A stretch of 64,000 nucleotides of DNA from Gottfriedia acidiceleris (lineage in GTDB: Bacteria; Bacillota; Bacilli; Bacillales; Bacillaceae_G), in contig NZ_SCFN01000012.1 in NCBI RefSeq assembly GCF_004138285.1, forward strand, positions 62,001 through 126,000, written 5' to 3'. Below are positions 18,967 to 28,947 of this stretch, piece by piece. Under the pieces are notes generated by a model. That model worked only from the letters and a program-made list of their open reading frames with translations. It was not told the DNA's origin and searched no databases. The number at the start of each line of letters is the position of its first letter. The first letter of the stretch is position 1. Position numbers and translations under genes: made by a program.

Positions 18967-19006
18967 AAAAAACGGACAATATAAAAATTATTTTTTTATG
19001 TTAAAT

Positions 19007-19040
19007 GGACAAGAACGTAACTAATGAACCGTTTTTGTCC
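19007..19040 (+). repeat. Inverted repeat after the DeoR gene
   Basis: GGACAAGAACG pairs with CGTTTTTGTCC (one G.T wobble) around a 12-nt loop. There is little T-tract after it. It may be a weak terminator or an operator for the HAD gene downstream. Confidence 0.5.
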
Positions 19041-19128
19041 TTCCTAAGCATGCAATTCGAGTGATGCCCGATTTTTGAACACTATTAAACTATATGAAAA
19101 GCATAATGGATTAAAGGGGATATAATCA

Positions 19129-20001
19129 ATGAGTTTCATTGCAATAGATTTAGATGGAACATTATTAAATAACGAGAATGAAATTAGTGAGGAAAATATT
19201 AAAGCAATTAAATTTGCTGGTGAAAATGGAATTGAAATAGTTATTTCAACCGGTCGAGCGTATTTTGATGTTCAAAAAATTTGTGGAGAATCTAGGCTAT
19301 CATCATATGTGATCGGAACAAATGGAGCAACTATCCATTCTAAAAACGGAGAATGTATCTCCTCAATTACAATTTCAAAAACTAATGCTGAACAAATCAT
19401 AAAGTGGCTTGATGAGGGAAACTATTATTTTGAAGTTTTTACAGATAAAGGCATTTACGCTCTTAAAGAAAGAAGAGAACTTTTCCAAAATGAGATTAAT
19501 AGCCTTAAAAAAGTTGAGTTAGATAAAGAAATGAAGGAATTAGTTAATGTTGCTGAAAGACAATTCGATCAGTTTGGGTATGTTTTAGTTGATCATTATC
19601 AAGAAATAATTCAACGAAATGAAGAAGTTAATAATATATTAGCATGTACGTTTGATAAGAAAAAATTAGAAGAAGCTAGAAATCAATTTAATAAATGTAA
19701 TGAGTTAATGGTTGTTTCATCTGCGGAGCATAATATTGAGATTACGAGTCGCTCTGCATCAAAAGGATTAGCATTAGAAAAATTAGTTTTTTTATTGAGG
19801 GGTTCATTAGACCAGTCCATGGCTATTGGAGACAGTAATAATGATATTTCGATGTTTGAAAAAGTAGGATATAGTGTTGCAATGGGGAATGCAAAAGAAG
19901 ATATCAAAGCAATTTGTACAGAGACAACTCTAAATAATTATGAAAATGGTGTTGCTCATGCTATTTATCGATATATTGATACTTTTGTAGTTCAGAAATA
20001 A
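19129..20001 (+). CDS. Cof-type HAD-IIB hydrolase
   Basis: A 290-aa cytoplasmic phosphatase. HAD motif I is 'DLDGTLL' (nucleophile Asp), motif II 'ISTGRAY', the motif III Lys is in 'SASKGLALEKL', and motif IV is 'GDSNNDISM'. The large C2 cap between motifs II and III is typical of sugar-phosphate phosphatases. ATG behind AAAGGGG. It lies directly after the DeoR gene and may release phosphate from the imported or processed compound, which would complete the phosphate-scavenging set. Confidence 0.85.
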   Translation: MSFIAIDLDGTLLNNENEISEENIKAIKFAGENGIEIVISTGRAYFDVQKICGESRLSSYVIGTNGATIHSKNGECISSITISKTNAEQIIKWLDEGNYYFEVFTDKGIYALKERRELFQNEINSLKKVELDKEMKELVNVAERQFDQFGYVLVDHYQEIIQRNEEVNNILACTFDKKKLEEARNQFNKCNELMVVSSAEHNIEITSRSASKGLALEKLVFLLRGSLDQSMAIGDSNNDISMFEKVGYSVAMGNAKEDIKAICTETTLNNYENGVAHAIYRYIDTFVVQK

Positions 20002-20123
20002 AAAGTTTGGAAATAGTGTTTCTATGTTAAATTGATAGTGAACTTTTTGCTCTAATCGAAGCAATGGTAATCGAGTAAACAGAAACATGCCATAGATATA
20101 ATTAATAGGCGAGATAATTGGAA

Positions 20124-20155
20124 AGGTGCTTTCATTTTGAAAGTATCTTTTTTAT
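20124..20155 (+). terminator. Terminator after the HAD gene
   Basis: GGTGCTTTC pairs with GAAAGTATC (G.T wobbles) around ATTTT, with a T6 tail. It closes the accessory block about 65 bp before the next gene. Confidence 0.75.
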
Positions 20156-20220
20156 TGTATATTAAAAATATATTTAAATAACTTAATAAAACATTAGACC
20201 AGTGAATGGGAGTTACAGCA

Positions 20221-20736
20221 ATGAAAATAATAATAGGTTCTTTAAATCCGACAAAAGTAGAAGCGGTACAAAAAGTCTTTAAACAGTTTAAAGTTGAGGG
20301 ACTAGATGTTCCATCCAATGTTTCAAACCAACCGATGACTGACCGTGAAACGATGGAAGGTGCGATTAATCGAGCACACAATGCGAAACGGGATGGGAAT
20401 TCTGATATTGGCATAGGTTTGGAAGGGGGAGTAATCATTGAAGATGATCGATTATTTCTTTGTAACTGGGGAGCACTTGTATATGAAGATGAAGTAATAT
20501 TAGCCAGCGGAGCAAAAATTTTATTACCTAGCGAATTTATTAATGAGCTACGAAATGGAACTGAGCTAGCTCTATTAATGGAACGATATACGAATGAAAA
20601 AGATATACGTAGTAAAGAAGGGGCAGTAGGTGTATTTACAAATGGCCGAATTACTAGGACAGAAATCTTTGAACATATTTGTGAATTACTATTTGGACAA
20701 TATGAATTCAAGAAACGAAAAGAAGAAAACAATTGA
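20221..20736 (+). CDS. DUF84 family inosine/xanthosine triphosphatase-like protein
   Basis: A 171-aa protein of the YjjX/DUF84 family, related to ITPases that remove non-canonical nucleoside triphosphates. Typical segments are 'IGSLNPTKVEAV', 'GIGLEGGV' and 'KEGAVGVFTNG'. The ATG at 20221 is chosen because GGGAG lies 8 nt upstream; a start at 20206 would remove that spacing. It stands before the ytpPQR run. Confidence 0.8.
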   Translation: MKIIIGSLNPTKVEAVQKVFKQFKVEGLDVPSNVSNQPMTDRETMEGAINRAHNAKRDGNSDIGIGLEGGVIIEDDRLFLCNWGALVYEDEVILASGAKILLPSEFINELRNGTELALLMERYTNEKDIRSKEGAVGVFTNGRITRTEIFEHICELLFGQYEFKKRKEENN

Positions 20737-20807
20737 GAGTCGTCCTTTTTGCATATCGATAAAAATAAGATAAAATAAAAGAAAATGAATTAAGCGAGGG
20801 AAAAAGA

Positions 20808-21125
20808 ATGGAAAAGATTACATCAGTTGAACAATTCGAACAAGCGAAACAAGGAGAAAAAGTGGTTTTCCAATTTTCAGCAGATTGGTGTCCAGATTGC
20901 AGATTTTTAGATATGTTCTTTCAAGAAATAATTGATGAAAATAAAGATTTTACGTTTTATTATGTAGATCGTGACCAATTTATTGAATTATGCCAAAATC
21001 TAGATATTTTTGGCATACCAAGCTTTGTAGCGTTTAATAATGGTGAAGAAATCGGTCGTTATGTAAATAAGGATCGTAAAACAAAAGAACAAGTAGAACA
21101 GTTTCTTGAAGGATTAAGAGGCTAA
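20808..21125 (+). CDS. ytpP: Thioredoxin-like protein YtpP
   Basis: A 105-aa cytosolic thioredoxin fold. The redox motif is 'WCPDC' (instead of WCGPC) in 'FSADWCPDCRFLD', with the cis-Pro in 'FGIPSFVAF'. ATG behind GCGAGGG. It is the first gene of ytpP-ytpQ-ytpR with small gaps (17 and 14 bp), as in B. subtilis. The physiological partner is unknown. Confidence 0.88.
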   Translation: MEKITSVEQFEQAKQGEKVVFQFSADWCPDCRFLDMFFQEIIDENKDFTFYYVDRDQFIELCQNLDIFGIPSFVAFNNGEEIGRYVNKDRKTKEQVEQFLEGLRG

Positions 21126-21142
21126 TAAGGTAGGTAAAACAA

Positions 21143-21940
21143 TTGGCTAAAAAAACAACACTAGACTTAAAAAAAATGATAGAAAACCGCCTTGGAAATG
21201 AAGATTGGCGTTTTATCTATGATCGTGAAAAAGAAGACCTTCGAATTGAAGGGATTGAAAGTAATAAAGGGATGAGTGTCTCTTTAAATAGTGCAGTAGC
21301 AAAGTATGAAGCAGAAGGCGAAGAGGCATTTAATGAATTAATTTATTATATAAAAGAAGCACTTTCTGCAATGCACTCTGAAACTGTATTTCTTGAAGAA
21401 CAAATTCGACCAGTTATTCGAGCTACATCGTTTCCGACAGAAAAGGAAGAAGGAAATTTATTTGTAACTGATGAGCATACTGCAGAAACTAGAATTTACT
21501 ATGCTATTGATTCAGAAAAAACGTATCAACTAATCGATGAAAATTTATTAGTAAAGTCAGGTTATACAAAAGAGCAGCTCCATTCTATTGCTTTATTTAA
21601 TTTAAGAAAAATGCCTGTTCAAGTAAAAGAAGATATTGTTGCCGATAATACTTTTTATTTTGTACGTACAAATGATGGATACGATGCGAGCAGAGTACTG
21701 AACAGTACTTTTATAAAAGAAATTCAATCAAAAGTAAAAGGTGAATTATTAGTAGGAATTCCTCATGGAGATGTACTAATCCTTGCTGACATTCGAAATA
21801 ACATAGGTTATGATATAATGGCGCAAATGAATATGAGTTTCTTTGCAAGTGGGAAAATACCAATTACATCATTGTCATTTGCTTACGAAAATGAGAAGCT
21901 AATGCCAGTATTTATTTTAGGGAAACAAAAGAAGCAATAG
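21143..21940 (+). CDS. ytpQ: DUF1444 family protein YtpQ
   Basis: A 265-aa soluble protein of unknown function, conserved in Bacillales next to ytpP and ytpR. TTG start with AAGGTAGG upstream. No membrane segment or catalytic motif stands out; the C-terminal part ('[18 protein letters not shown]') is the most recognisable block. Confidence 0.85.
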   Translation: MAKKTTLDLKKMIENRLGNEDWRFIYDREKEDLRIEGIESNKGMSVSLNSAVAKYEAEGEEAFNELIYYIKEALSAMHSETVFLEEQIRPVIRATSFPTEKEEGNLFVTDEHTAETRIYYAIDSEKTYQLIDENLLVKSGYTKEQLHSIALFNLRKMPVQVKEDIVADNTFYFVRTNDGYDASRVLNSTFIKEIQSKVKGELLVGIPHGDVLILADIRNNIGYDIMAQMNMSFFASGKIPITSLSFAYENEKLMPVFILGKQKKQ

Positions 21941-21954
21941 AGAGGAAGAAATCA

Positions 21955-22560
21955 GTGAATATTTTTTATAACAAAGAGGGAATCGGCGATACTCTATTAA
22001 TTACATTAAAACAAATTCCATCAGAAGATCGTCAAGTTGAACGAAAAGGGAATATTGCACGCGTATATAGTGTAGTTACGAATGAAACGGTTGCTATTAA
22101 TGTATTTGAGGCGTCTACTTATGTAGATGTTCAAGAAAATGGTATCGTTACGATTACTGAACACATTGTTAATACGGTTAATGAACTACTAGCAAAAGAA
22201 GGATTTGAAGATACATTAGTATTGGATCTTTCACCTAAATTCGTTATTGGATATGTGATCGAAAAAGAAAAACATCCAAATGCTGATAAATTAAATATTT
22301 GCAAAGTAGATGTTGGAACAGATACATTACAAATTGTTTGTGGTGCTCCAAATGTTGAACAAGGACAAAAGGTTGTTGTTGCAAAAGTTGGTGCAGTTAT
22401 GCCATCTGGATTAGTCATTAAGGATGCTAATTTACGTGGAGTGGATTCATTCGGTATGATTTGCTCTGCACGTGAACTTGATCTACCTGACGCTCCACAA
22501 GAAAAAGGGATATTAGTTCTAGAAGCTGATGCTGAAGTTGGAAAAGCTTTTTTTAACTAA
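21955..22560 (+). CDS. ytpR: YtpR family tRNA-binding (EMAP/Arc1p-type OB-fold) protein
   Basis: A 201-aa protein with an N-terminal DUF4479 part and a C-terminal tRNA-binding OB fold like that of PheT and MetG ('[20 protein letters not shown]', 'IVCGAPNV', '[12 protein letters not shown]'). GTG start behind GAGGAAG. It probably binds structured RNA or helps aminoacylation; a free-standing function is not established. Confidence 0.88.
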   Translation: MNIFYNKEGIGDTLLITLKQIPSEDRQVERKGNIARVYSVVTNETVAINVFEASTYVDVQENGIVTITEHIVNTVNELLAKEGFEDTLVLDLSPKFVIGYVIEKEKHPNADKLNICKVDVGTDTLQIVCGAPNVEQGQKVVVAKVGAVMPSGLVIKDANLRGVDSFGMICSARELDLPDAPQEKGILVLEADAEVGKAFFN

Positions 22561-22573
22561 ATAATTGATCGTA

Positions 22574-22611
22574 TAAATGCTAGGCCATTAATTGGTCTAG
22601 TATTTTTTTAT
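22574..22611 (+). terminator. Terminator of ytpPQR
   Basis: TGCTAGGCCA and TGGTCTAGTA form a stem with one G.T-type pair around TTAAT, followed by T7. Confidence 0.88.
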
Positions 22612-22776
22612 GTTTTTCAATAAAAGAATTATTATTTTAATAATAATTTGATTAAATTATATATTTGATATGGAAATATGATTGAACTAGCGCAATTTGT
22701 AATAATAATGTGTTTTTTGTCATTATGTCACATGGTAAAATAAAAGGTATGAAAAGAAATAGAGAGAGTGAGAAAA

Positions 22777-25700
22777 ATGAAAAAATGGTTAAAAAGCCTT
22801 TTTAAGGCGAATAGCCTTAATGAGATTGAAGATGAGTTTGAAGAAGGGTTTGAAGAAAATCCTGTTGAGGAGAAAGTATATCAATCACACTCTATCGAAA
22901 AAAAGAGAAACGCTTTAAATGAGCGTCCGAAATTTAGATTTCCAATTGAATTAGATGAAGAATTACCGTCACAAAAGCCGATAAAGGAAACAAAAATTGA
23001 ACCAGTTTTTAAACAAGAAAAAAATGATGATATTTGGCAAAAGTCACCAAACAATTTATCACCAAACAATTTAAATAAAGAATATAAACCTACATATAAT
23101 CAGAGTAATAATTTTGTAAGAAATACTTTTCAAAGTAATCAATACGATAAAAGTAATTTATCTAGTCGACTTGAAAAAAATCAGGTCTCGAAAAGTGAAG
23201 AACCAGCTAAAGTAGAAAAAGAAGAAAAGGTCGATATTGTATTTCGTCCAAAAAGAAAAACACCATTTCGACCAAGTGAATATATTTCACCAATTTATGG
23301 TTATCAAAAGCCTACGATAAAAGAAGAAAATGCTACTGATTCTGACCTTTCTTCAACTAAAGAAGAAATGAGAGTTGAAGCTTCTCAAATAAATAATGAA
23401 CTTGAAAATTCATTTGAAAAAATTGAAATCGACACTTTCGAAAAAGGAAGTTTCGGCATTCAAAATCAAGAAATAATTGAAGTATTAAATCTAGTCGAAA
23501 AAGAAGACATTCAAACTGTAGCTAATCAAGTTGAAAAAGAAGATTTACAAACTGAAGTACATCAAAATGAAATAGAACATGCGTTAAAAGTTGAAGAAGT
23601 TGAAACTCATGTAATTGAAGCTGAAGAGAAGTATGAAGATTTAGAACCTGTTGATGACAAGACGAGTGAAGGTGCACAGAATGAGGCCCTTCAAATTGAA
23701 GCAGCAGTAGAAGTGAAAGATGAAGAAGTACAACTCGACACCTTTAAAATCAAAGCAGAGGCTGATGTTGAGGTTAAAGAAGCACAGCTTGAAGTAAATA
23801 TTCATGAGTCGGATTTTGTCTCCATTAAAGAAGACGGAGTAAACGATGACCATACTCTTATTAATCTAAATATGGAAGACATCATTGAACAAAATGAGTC
23901 GAATGATCACAATGTTGAGACTTTGGTCCAATTTGATGAAAAAGAAGACAAAGGTATTGAGCTCGTACAAAATAATGAAGCGTATGATGTAGCGTCGGAA
24001 TTAACAGAAGAGTCAGATGTGGATCTAATAGAGATTAAAGAAGAAGTGGTACAGCATGAAAGTGCAAATGAAGAAACTAAAGTAGAAGGATCCGTTGAAA
24101 TTAATCAACATTCTGATACGAATTCTAATGAACAGATAAAAACTGAAATTGAAACTAATAAAGAGGAATCTGAACCTAAACCAATCGAGAAACGTCAGAA
24201 AAAACGCCATTTTCCTTTTAATGTAATGATGCTTAGAAGTGACGTAGAGGCGTCAAGAAAAGCAAATATAATGAAACAACTTCGTGAATTACAAAATGAA
24301 TCTGTTGCAACAGTAGAAAAGGTAAATGAAGAAGTTGAGACAAAACAAAATGAACAGATGTTCGAGAATGCTAGTTTATCTGTACAAAGTGAAATTTTAA
24401 CTTCAGAGAAAGTTCAACCAAGTGAAATAATTGCTGAAGCAGTAATTCATGAAATTACTCCTGAAGGAATTCAAGATAAGCCAGTTCTTGAAAATGAAGA
24501 AAGTAAAACAGAAACGAATTTAACTAAAGAGATTGGTCAGGCTGATGAGACTAATAGTATAGATAAATTGCCACCAGTACTTTATGAATTACCAGAATTA
24601 GATTTATTAGTTGAACCCCCAATTGAACAATTTAATGATGGAGATTGGGTTGAAGATCAAAAACAGCTACTTCAAGAAACATTACTCAATTTTAATGTAG
24701 GAGCTAAAGTAATTGCCGCAACTCAAGGTCCAACAGTAACTCGTTTCGAAGTACAGCCTGATCCTGGCGTGAAAGTAAATAAAATAACGAACTTACAAGA
24801 CGATATTAAATTGAGCTTAGCAGCTAGAGATATTCGAATTGAAGCACCGATTCCTGGTAGAAGTGCCATTGGCATAGAGGTACCAAATAAAGAAAGTAAG
24901 CCTGTGTACTTAAGAGAATTAGTTAATCAGGATAAATTTTTGCAAAGCGAGTCACCTTTAACTGTTGCGCTAGGACTTGATATAGGTGGTGAGCCTGTCT
25001 TTGCAGATATTTCAAAAATGCCACACGGGCTAATTGCCGGGGCAACAGGATCTGGAAAGAGTGTATGTATTAATTCAATTTTAGTTAGCATTTTATATAA
25101 AGCGAAACCTCATGAAGTGAAATTAATTTTAATCGATCCTAAGATGGTTGAGCTTGCACCGTACAATCATATTCCACATCTTATTTCGCCAGTTATTACT
25201 GATGCTAGAGCCGCGACTGCAGCTTTAAAGTGGGCATGTGATGAGATGGATCGACGTTATGATTTATTTGCTCATGCTGGTGCAAGAGATATTAAGCGAT
25301 TCAATGATTTAGCGAAGAAAAAAGGTGCTTATAATGATGAGTTACCTTACTTAGTCATTATTATCGATGAATTAGCGGATTTAATGATGGTATCTCCTGG
25401 AGATGTAGAAACTTATATTTGTCGTATTGCCCAAAAAGCGAGAGCATGCGGAATCCATTTATTAGTTGCAACTCAAAGACCTTCAGTTGATGTTATTACA
25501 GGTATTATTAAATCAAATATACCGACACGTATTGCGTTTACAGTTTCTTCACAAGTAGATTCTAGAACTATTATTGATATTGGCGGAGCTGAAAAGTTAC
25601 TTGGACGAGGAGATATGTTATTCTTAGATAATGGAAAATCTCAAGCAATTCGATTACAAGGAGTTTATGTTTCGGATGATGAAATCGAACATGTTGTAGA

Positions 25701-25989
25701 GATTGTTAAAGACCAACAAAAACCGAATTACTTATTTAACCAAGAGGAACTTGTAGCAAAAGCGGATGCACATGATGTTGATGATGAACTTTTTGAAGAA
25801 GCAGTGGAGTTTGTCATTGATCAAAAAGGTGCTTCTGTTTCAATGTTACAAAGACGTTTTCGAATTGGATACAACCGTGCAGCTAGATTAATTGACCTAA
25901 TGTTTGATCACGGGATCGTATCGAATCAAAATGGAAGTAAACCTCGTGATGTACTGATTACATCATTAGAGGAGTTTCGTTCTGAGTGA
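22777..25989 (+). CDS. sftA: Soluble FtsK/SpoIIIE-type DNA translocase SftA
   Basis: Hexameric ATP-driven dsDNA pump that clears chromosome ends from the division septum. It is 1070 aa, with no N-terminal membrane helices, which separates it from SpoIIIE. A long acidic low-complexity linker (about residues 50-600, rich in Glu/Asp/Val, with small duplications such as 'VEKEDIQT'/'VEKEDLQT') precedes the motor. Walker A is 'GATGSGKS' and Walker B is 'IIIDELADL'. The C-terminal gamma winged helix is 'GASVSMLQRRFRIGYNRA'. An upstream GTG (22768) is possible; ATG at 22777 has GAGAGAG at better spacing. Position after ytpR is conserved. Confidence 0.92.
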   Translation: MKKWLKSLFKANSLNEIEDEFEEGFEENPVEEKVYQSHSIEKKRNALNERPKFRFPIELDEELPSQKPIKETKIEPVFKQEKNDDIWQKSPNNLSPNNLNKEYKPTYNQSNNFVRNTFQSNQYDKSNLSSRLEKNQVSKSEEPAKVEKEEKVDIVFRPKRKTPFRPSEYISPIYGYQKPTIKEENATDSDLSSTKEEMRVEASQINNELENSFEKIEIDTFEKGSFGIQNQEIIEVLNLVEKEDIQTVANQVEKEDLQTEVHQNEIEHALKVEEVETHVIEAEEKYEDLEPVDDKTSEGAQNEALQIEAAVEVKDEEVQLDTFKIKAEADVEVKEAQLEVNIHESDFVSIKEDGVNDDHTLINLNMEDIIEQNESNDHNVETLVQFDEKEDKGIELVQNNEAYDVASELTEESDVDLIEIKEEVVQHESANEETKVEGSVEINQHSDTNSNEQIKTEIETNKEESEPKPIEKRQKKRHFPFNVMMLRSDVEASRKANIMKQLRELQNESVATVEKVNEEVETKQNEQMFENASLSVQSEILTSEKVQPSEIIAEAVIHEITPEGIQDKPVLENEESKTETNLTKEIGQADETNSIDKLPPVLYELPELDLLVEPPIEQFNDGDWVEDQKQLLQETLLNFNVGAKVIAATQGPTVTRFEVQPDPGVKVNKITNLQDDIKLSLAARDIRIEAPIPGRSAIGIEVPNKESKPVYLRELVNQDKFLQSESPLTVALGLDIGGEPVFADISKMPHGLIAGATGSGKSVCINSILVSILYKAKPHEVKLILIDPKMVELAPYNHIPHLISPVITDARAATAALKWACDEMDRRYDLFAHAGARDIKRFNDLAKKKGAYNDELPYLVIIIDELADLMMVSPGDVETYICRIAQKARACGIHLLVATQRPSVDVITGIIKSNIPTRIAFTVSSQVDSRTIIDIGGAEKLLGRGDMLFLDNGKSQAIRLQGVYVSDDEIEHVVEIVKDQQKPNYLFNQEELVAKADAHDVDDELFEEAVEFVIDQKGASVSMLQRRFRIGYNRAARLIDLMFDHGIVSNQNGSKPRDVLITSLEEFRSE

Positions 25990-26087
25990 TAAATTAGAAA
26001 TTCGATAAAAATTAAGTAACGAATGTTAAAGTTTTTTTAACCCATACTAGAAAAAAAAGAACGATACTTTTCAGCAGGTGAAGATTC

Positions 26088-27203
26088 ATGGAAAAAGAAT
26101 TAGATTTAAAATTACAAGGTAAAATAAGCCGATTAACGAACCAAACATTTAAATTTGATGAGAGAATCGGAGAGGGCTGGTTTTCAGCTGTATATTTTTT
26201 AAAAACTAGAGAAATCATTCGAAAAAAGAAGCCAGATACAGAAGTAACAATGCAATTTTTCCAAAGAGAAAGTGCAGTATTATGTGGCACGGATGAAGCA
26301 ATTGCGATTTTACAAACTTTTGCAGATCATCCAGAAAATCTTATTGTTCATTCATTAAAGGATGGAGATATGATTGAACCATTTGAAACTGTATTAACAA
26401 TTAAAGGTAAATATGCTGATTTTGGCTATTTAGAGGGAATTATTGATGGTATTTTGGCTAGACGTACTTCTGTTGCTACTAATGTATACAATGTAAAACA
26501 TTCTGCAAAATCTGCAGGCATTAAAAAGCCTGTTATTTTCATGGGAGATCGTGATGATCATTTCACGACACAAGCAGGTGACGGTTATGCTGCATTTATC
26601 GGTGGAGCAACTGCACAAGCAACTCATGCAATGAATGAATGGTGGGGCAATGAAGGTATGGGTACAATGCCTCATGCACTGATCCAAATGTATAATGGTG
26701 ATGTTGTGGAAGCTGCGCGTGCATACACAGAAGTTTATCCACAAGATGATTTAATTGTCTTAGTAGATTATAATAATGATGTCATAAATGACGCTTTAAA
26801 GGTTGCACGAGAATATGGTAGTAAATTAAAGGCTGTACGTGTAGATACATCGAAAACAATGATTGATCAGTATTTTATTGGTAATCCAGAATTATTAGGA
26901 AGTTTTGACCCTAGGGGTGTAAATCCTCCATTAATTTTTGCTTTACGAAATGCACTAGATCAAGAAGGGTATCAGCATGTACAAATTGTAGTAAGCGGTG
27001 GATTTACTGTAGAAAGAATCTTAGCTTTTGAGAAACAAGGTGTACCAGTAGATTTATATGGTGTAGGCGGAAGTTTATTAAAAGTTAATGTAGGCTTTAC
27101 AGGAGATAATGTCGAGTTAAATGGTGTGCAACAAGCGAAAGCTGGAAGAAAGCTTCGTGAAAATCCTCGATTAGAAAGAGTAGAAATGAGCCCTAGACTA
27201 TAA
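26088..27203 (+). CDS. Nicotinate phosphoribosyltransferase (short type)
   Basis: A 371-aa NAPRTase-family enzyme of NAD salvage that joins nicotinate and PRPP. Family blocks are visible: 'ILARRTSVATN', 'GDRDDHFTTQAGDGYAAFIGG' (shortened core 'HFTTQAGDGYAAF'), and the phosphate-binding 'VVSGGFTVERI' and 'GVGGSLL'. It is shorter than B. subtilis PncB and belongs to the compact type found in several Firmicutes. ATG start behind AGGTGAAG. It lies between sftA and murC. Confidence 0.85.
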   Translation: MEKELDLKLQGKISRLTNQTFKFDERIGEGWFSAVYFLKTREIIRKKKPDTEVTMQFFQRESAVLCGTDEAIAILQTFADHPENLIVHSLKDGDMIEPFETVLTIKGKYADFGYLEGIIDGILARRTSVATNVYNVKHSAKSAGIKKPVIFMGDRDDHFTTQAGDGYAAFIGGATAQATHAMNEWWGNEGMGTMPHALIQMYNGDVVEAARAYTEVYPQDDLIVLVDYNNDVINDALKVAREYGSKLKAVRVDTSKTMIDQYFIGNPELLGSFDPRGVNPPLIFALRNALDQEGYQHVQIVVSGGFTVERILAFEKQGVPVDLYGVGGSLLKVNVGFTGDNVELNGVQQAKAGRKLRENPRLERVEMSPRL

Positions 27204-27505
27204 AGGGACAAAAAAATCAATTTAAGATTGATAGTATTTTAATATAAGCAAATAACTTAAAGTATTTATCTTTCCATCTATTTCCTAATAGTGTGACTTA
27301 AAATAAATAGTCCTATGGGAGTTAAAGTGATATAATACTAATTGCGTAAAAATTTAAGTTAGTTATCATTTAAAAAATAACTAGACTCGGCAAAGTAACA
27401 ATGCATCAAATTTATAAAATATTGATGCCATTTCTTTTATTCACACATATACTGTCTAAGAGATAGGCCGTTGTATTAGTGATCGATTTTGGAGGTTCTT
27501 TTAAT
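27204..27505. other. Intergenic leader of murC
   Basis: About 300 bp. A weak hairpin ATCAAT/ATTGAT follows the NAPRTase stop. GCATCAA (27403-27409) and TTGATGC (27422-27428) form a second hairpin followed by a T-rich stretch about 75 bp before murC, which could be a leader terminator. No gene seen. Confidence 0.4.
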
Positions 27506-28798
27506 ATGACAGTTTACCATTTTGTAGGAATTAAAGGTACTGGAATGAGTGCTTTGGCACAAATATTACATGATTCTGGTTTGACCGTGCAGGGATCAGA
27601 TTATGAAAAGCACTTTTTCACTGAAAATGAATTACGAAAAAAAAATATTACGATTTTACCATTTGATAAAGCAAATATTAAAGAAGGCCAATTCGTTATA
27701 GCAGGTAATGCATTTCCTGATACTCATGAAGAAATTGCAGCTGCTATTGAAAAAGGAATTCCGATGGCACGCTATCATAAATTCCTAGGGGAATATATGA
27801 ATAAATTTACTAGCGTTGCAATTACTGGAGCACATGGTAAAACCTCTACGACAGGTTTATTAGCCCATGTAGTTTCTGGTGCGCGTCCAACTTCTTTTTT
27901 AATTGGAGATGGTACTGGTAAAGGTGAAAAGGACAGCGAGTATTTCGTATTTGAAGCTTGTGAATACCGTCGTCATTTTCTTTCATACTTTCCAGACTAT
28001 TGCATCATGACTAATATTGATTTTGATCATCCGGATTATTATAAGAGTGTAGATGATGTATTCGATGCTTTCCAACAAATGGCTGATCAAGTAAAGAAAG
28101 GTATTATTGCATGTGGAGATGACGAACATCTTCAACGAATTTATGCAAAAGTACCTGTAATGTATTATGGATTTAACGAGGACAATGATTTCCAAGCTCG
28201 TAATATCGAAAAACATACAAATGGTACAACATTTGATGTATTCGTCCGTAATACGTATTACGCTACTTTTGATATTACAGGATATGGTGATCATAGTATT
28301 TTAAATGCTTTAGCAGTAATTGCGCTTTGCCATTATGAAGAAATCGATGTTAATATTATTAAAGCAAGATTATTAACATACGGTGGCGTAAAGCGTCGTT
28401 TCAGTGAAAAACGCTTCGGAGATCAAATGTTAATTGATGATTATGCTCATCATCCAACTGAGATCCAAGCGACGATTCAAGCAGCACGTCAAAAATATCC
28501 TGATCGTGAAATCGTAGCAGTGTTCCAACCACATACATTTACACGCACAAGTAAATTTTTAGATGAATTTGCTGGTACATTAGAAAAAGCAGATAAAGTT
28601 TACTTATGTGATATTTTTGGTTCTGCAAGAGAAGATAAAGGTACTTTAACAATTGAAGACCTTTCTTGTAAAATTGCAGGTGCTGAACTATTGACTGATG
28701 ACAATATCAGCAATTTACAAAATCATAAAAATAGCGTATTAATTTTTATGGGTGCTGGAGATATCCAAAAATACCAAGCAGCATACGAAAAACTATAA
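27506..28798 (+). CDS. murC: UDP-N-acetylmuramate--L-alanine ligase
   Basis: Adds L-Ala to UDP-MurNAc in the cytoplasmic stage of peptidoglycan synthesis. N-terminal UDP-binding '[11 protein letters not shown]', ATP P-loop '[10 protein letters not shown]', and C-terminal ligase blocks '[10 protein letters not shown]' and 'VFQPHTFTR' are present. The ATG at 27506 with GGAGG upstream is preferred over GTG at 27479. The 430-aa length matches B. subtilis MurC. A strong terminator follows. Confidence 0.95.
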   Translation: MTVYHFVGIKGTGMSALAQILHDSGLTVQGSDYEKHFFTENELRKKNITILPFDKANIKEGQFVIAGNAFPDTHEEIAAAIEKGIPMARYHKFLGEYMNKFTSVAITGAHGKTSTTGLLAHVVSGARPTSFLIGDGTGKGEKDSEYFVFEACEYRRHFLSYFPDYCIMTNIDFDHPDYYKSVDDVFDAFQQMADQVKKGIIACGDDEHLQRIYAKVPVMYYGFNEDNDFQARNIEKHTNGTTFDVFVRNTYYATFDITGYGDHSILNALAVIALCHYEEIDVNIIKARLLTYGGVKRRFSEKRFGDQMLIDDYAHHPTEIQATIQAARQKYPDREIVAVFQPHTFTRTSKFLDEFAGTLEKADKVYLCDIFGSAREDKGTLTIEDLSCKIAGAELLTDDNISNLQNHKNSVLIFMGAGDIQKYQAAYEKL

Positions 28799-28805
28799 AA
28801 ACTAT

Positions 28806-28843
28806 AAAACCCGTTTATGAATAATCATAGACGGGTTTTTTGT
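28806..28843 (+). terminator. Terminator of murC
   Basis: AAAACCCGTTTATGA pairs with TCATAGACGGGTTTT, followed by T residues. Confidence 0.92.
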
Positions 28844-28947
28844 TTTATAGAAAAAGCTTGTTTTACAAAAATTGCTTAGTTAAGAAGGTAAATTGTAAAA
28901 ACAAAAAGAATATGTCATACGAATGAAGTAGGTAAGGAGTGAAATGA

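Noticed and set aside
20052-20732. 226-aa open frame on the minus strand
   Set aside because: It is antisense to the well-supported DUF84 gene and its protein has no family features or SD.
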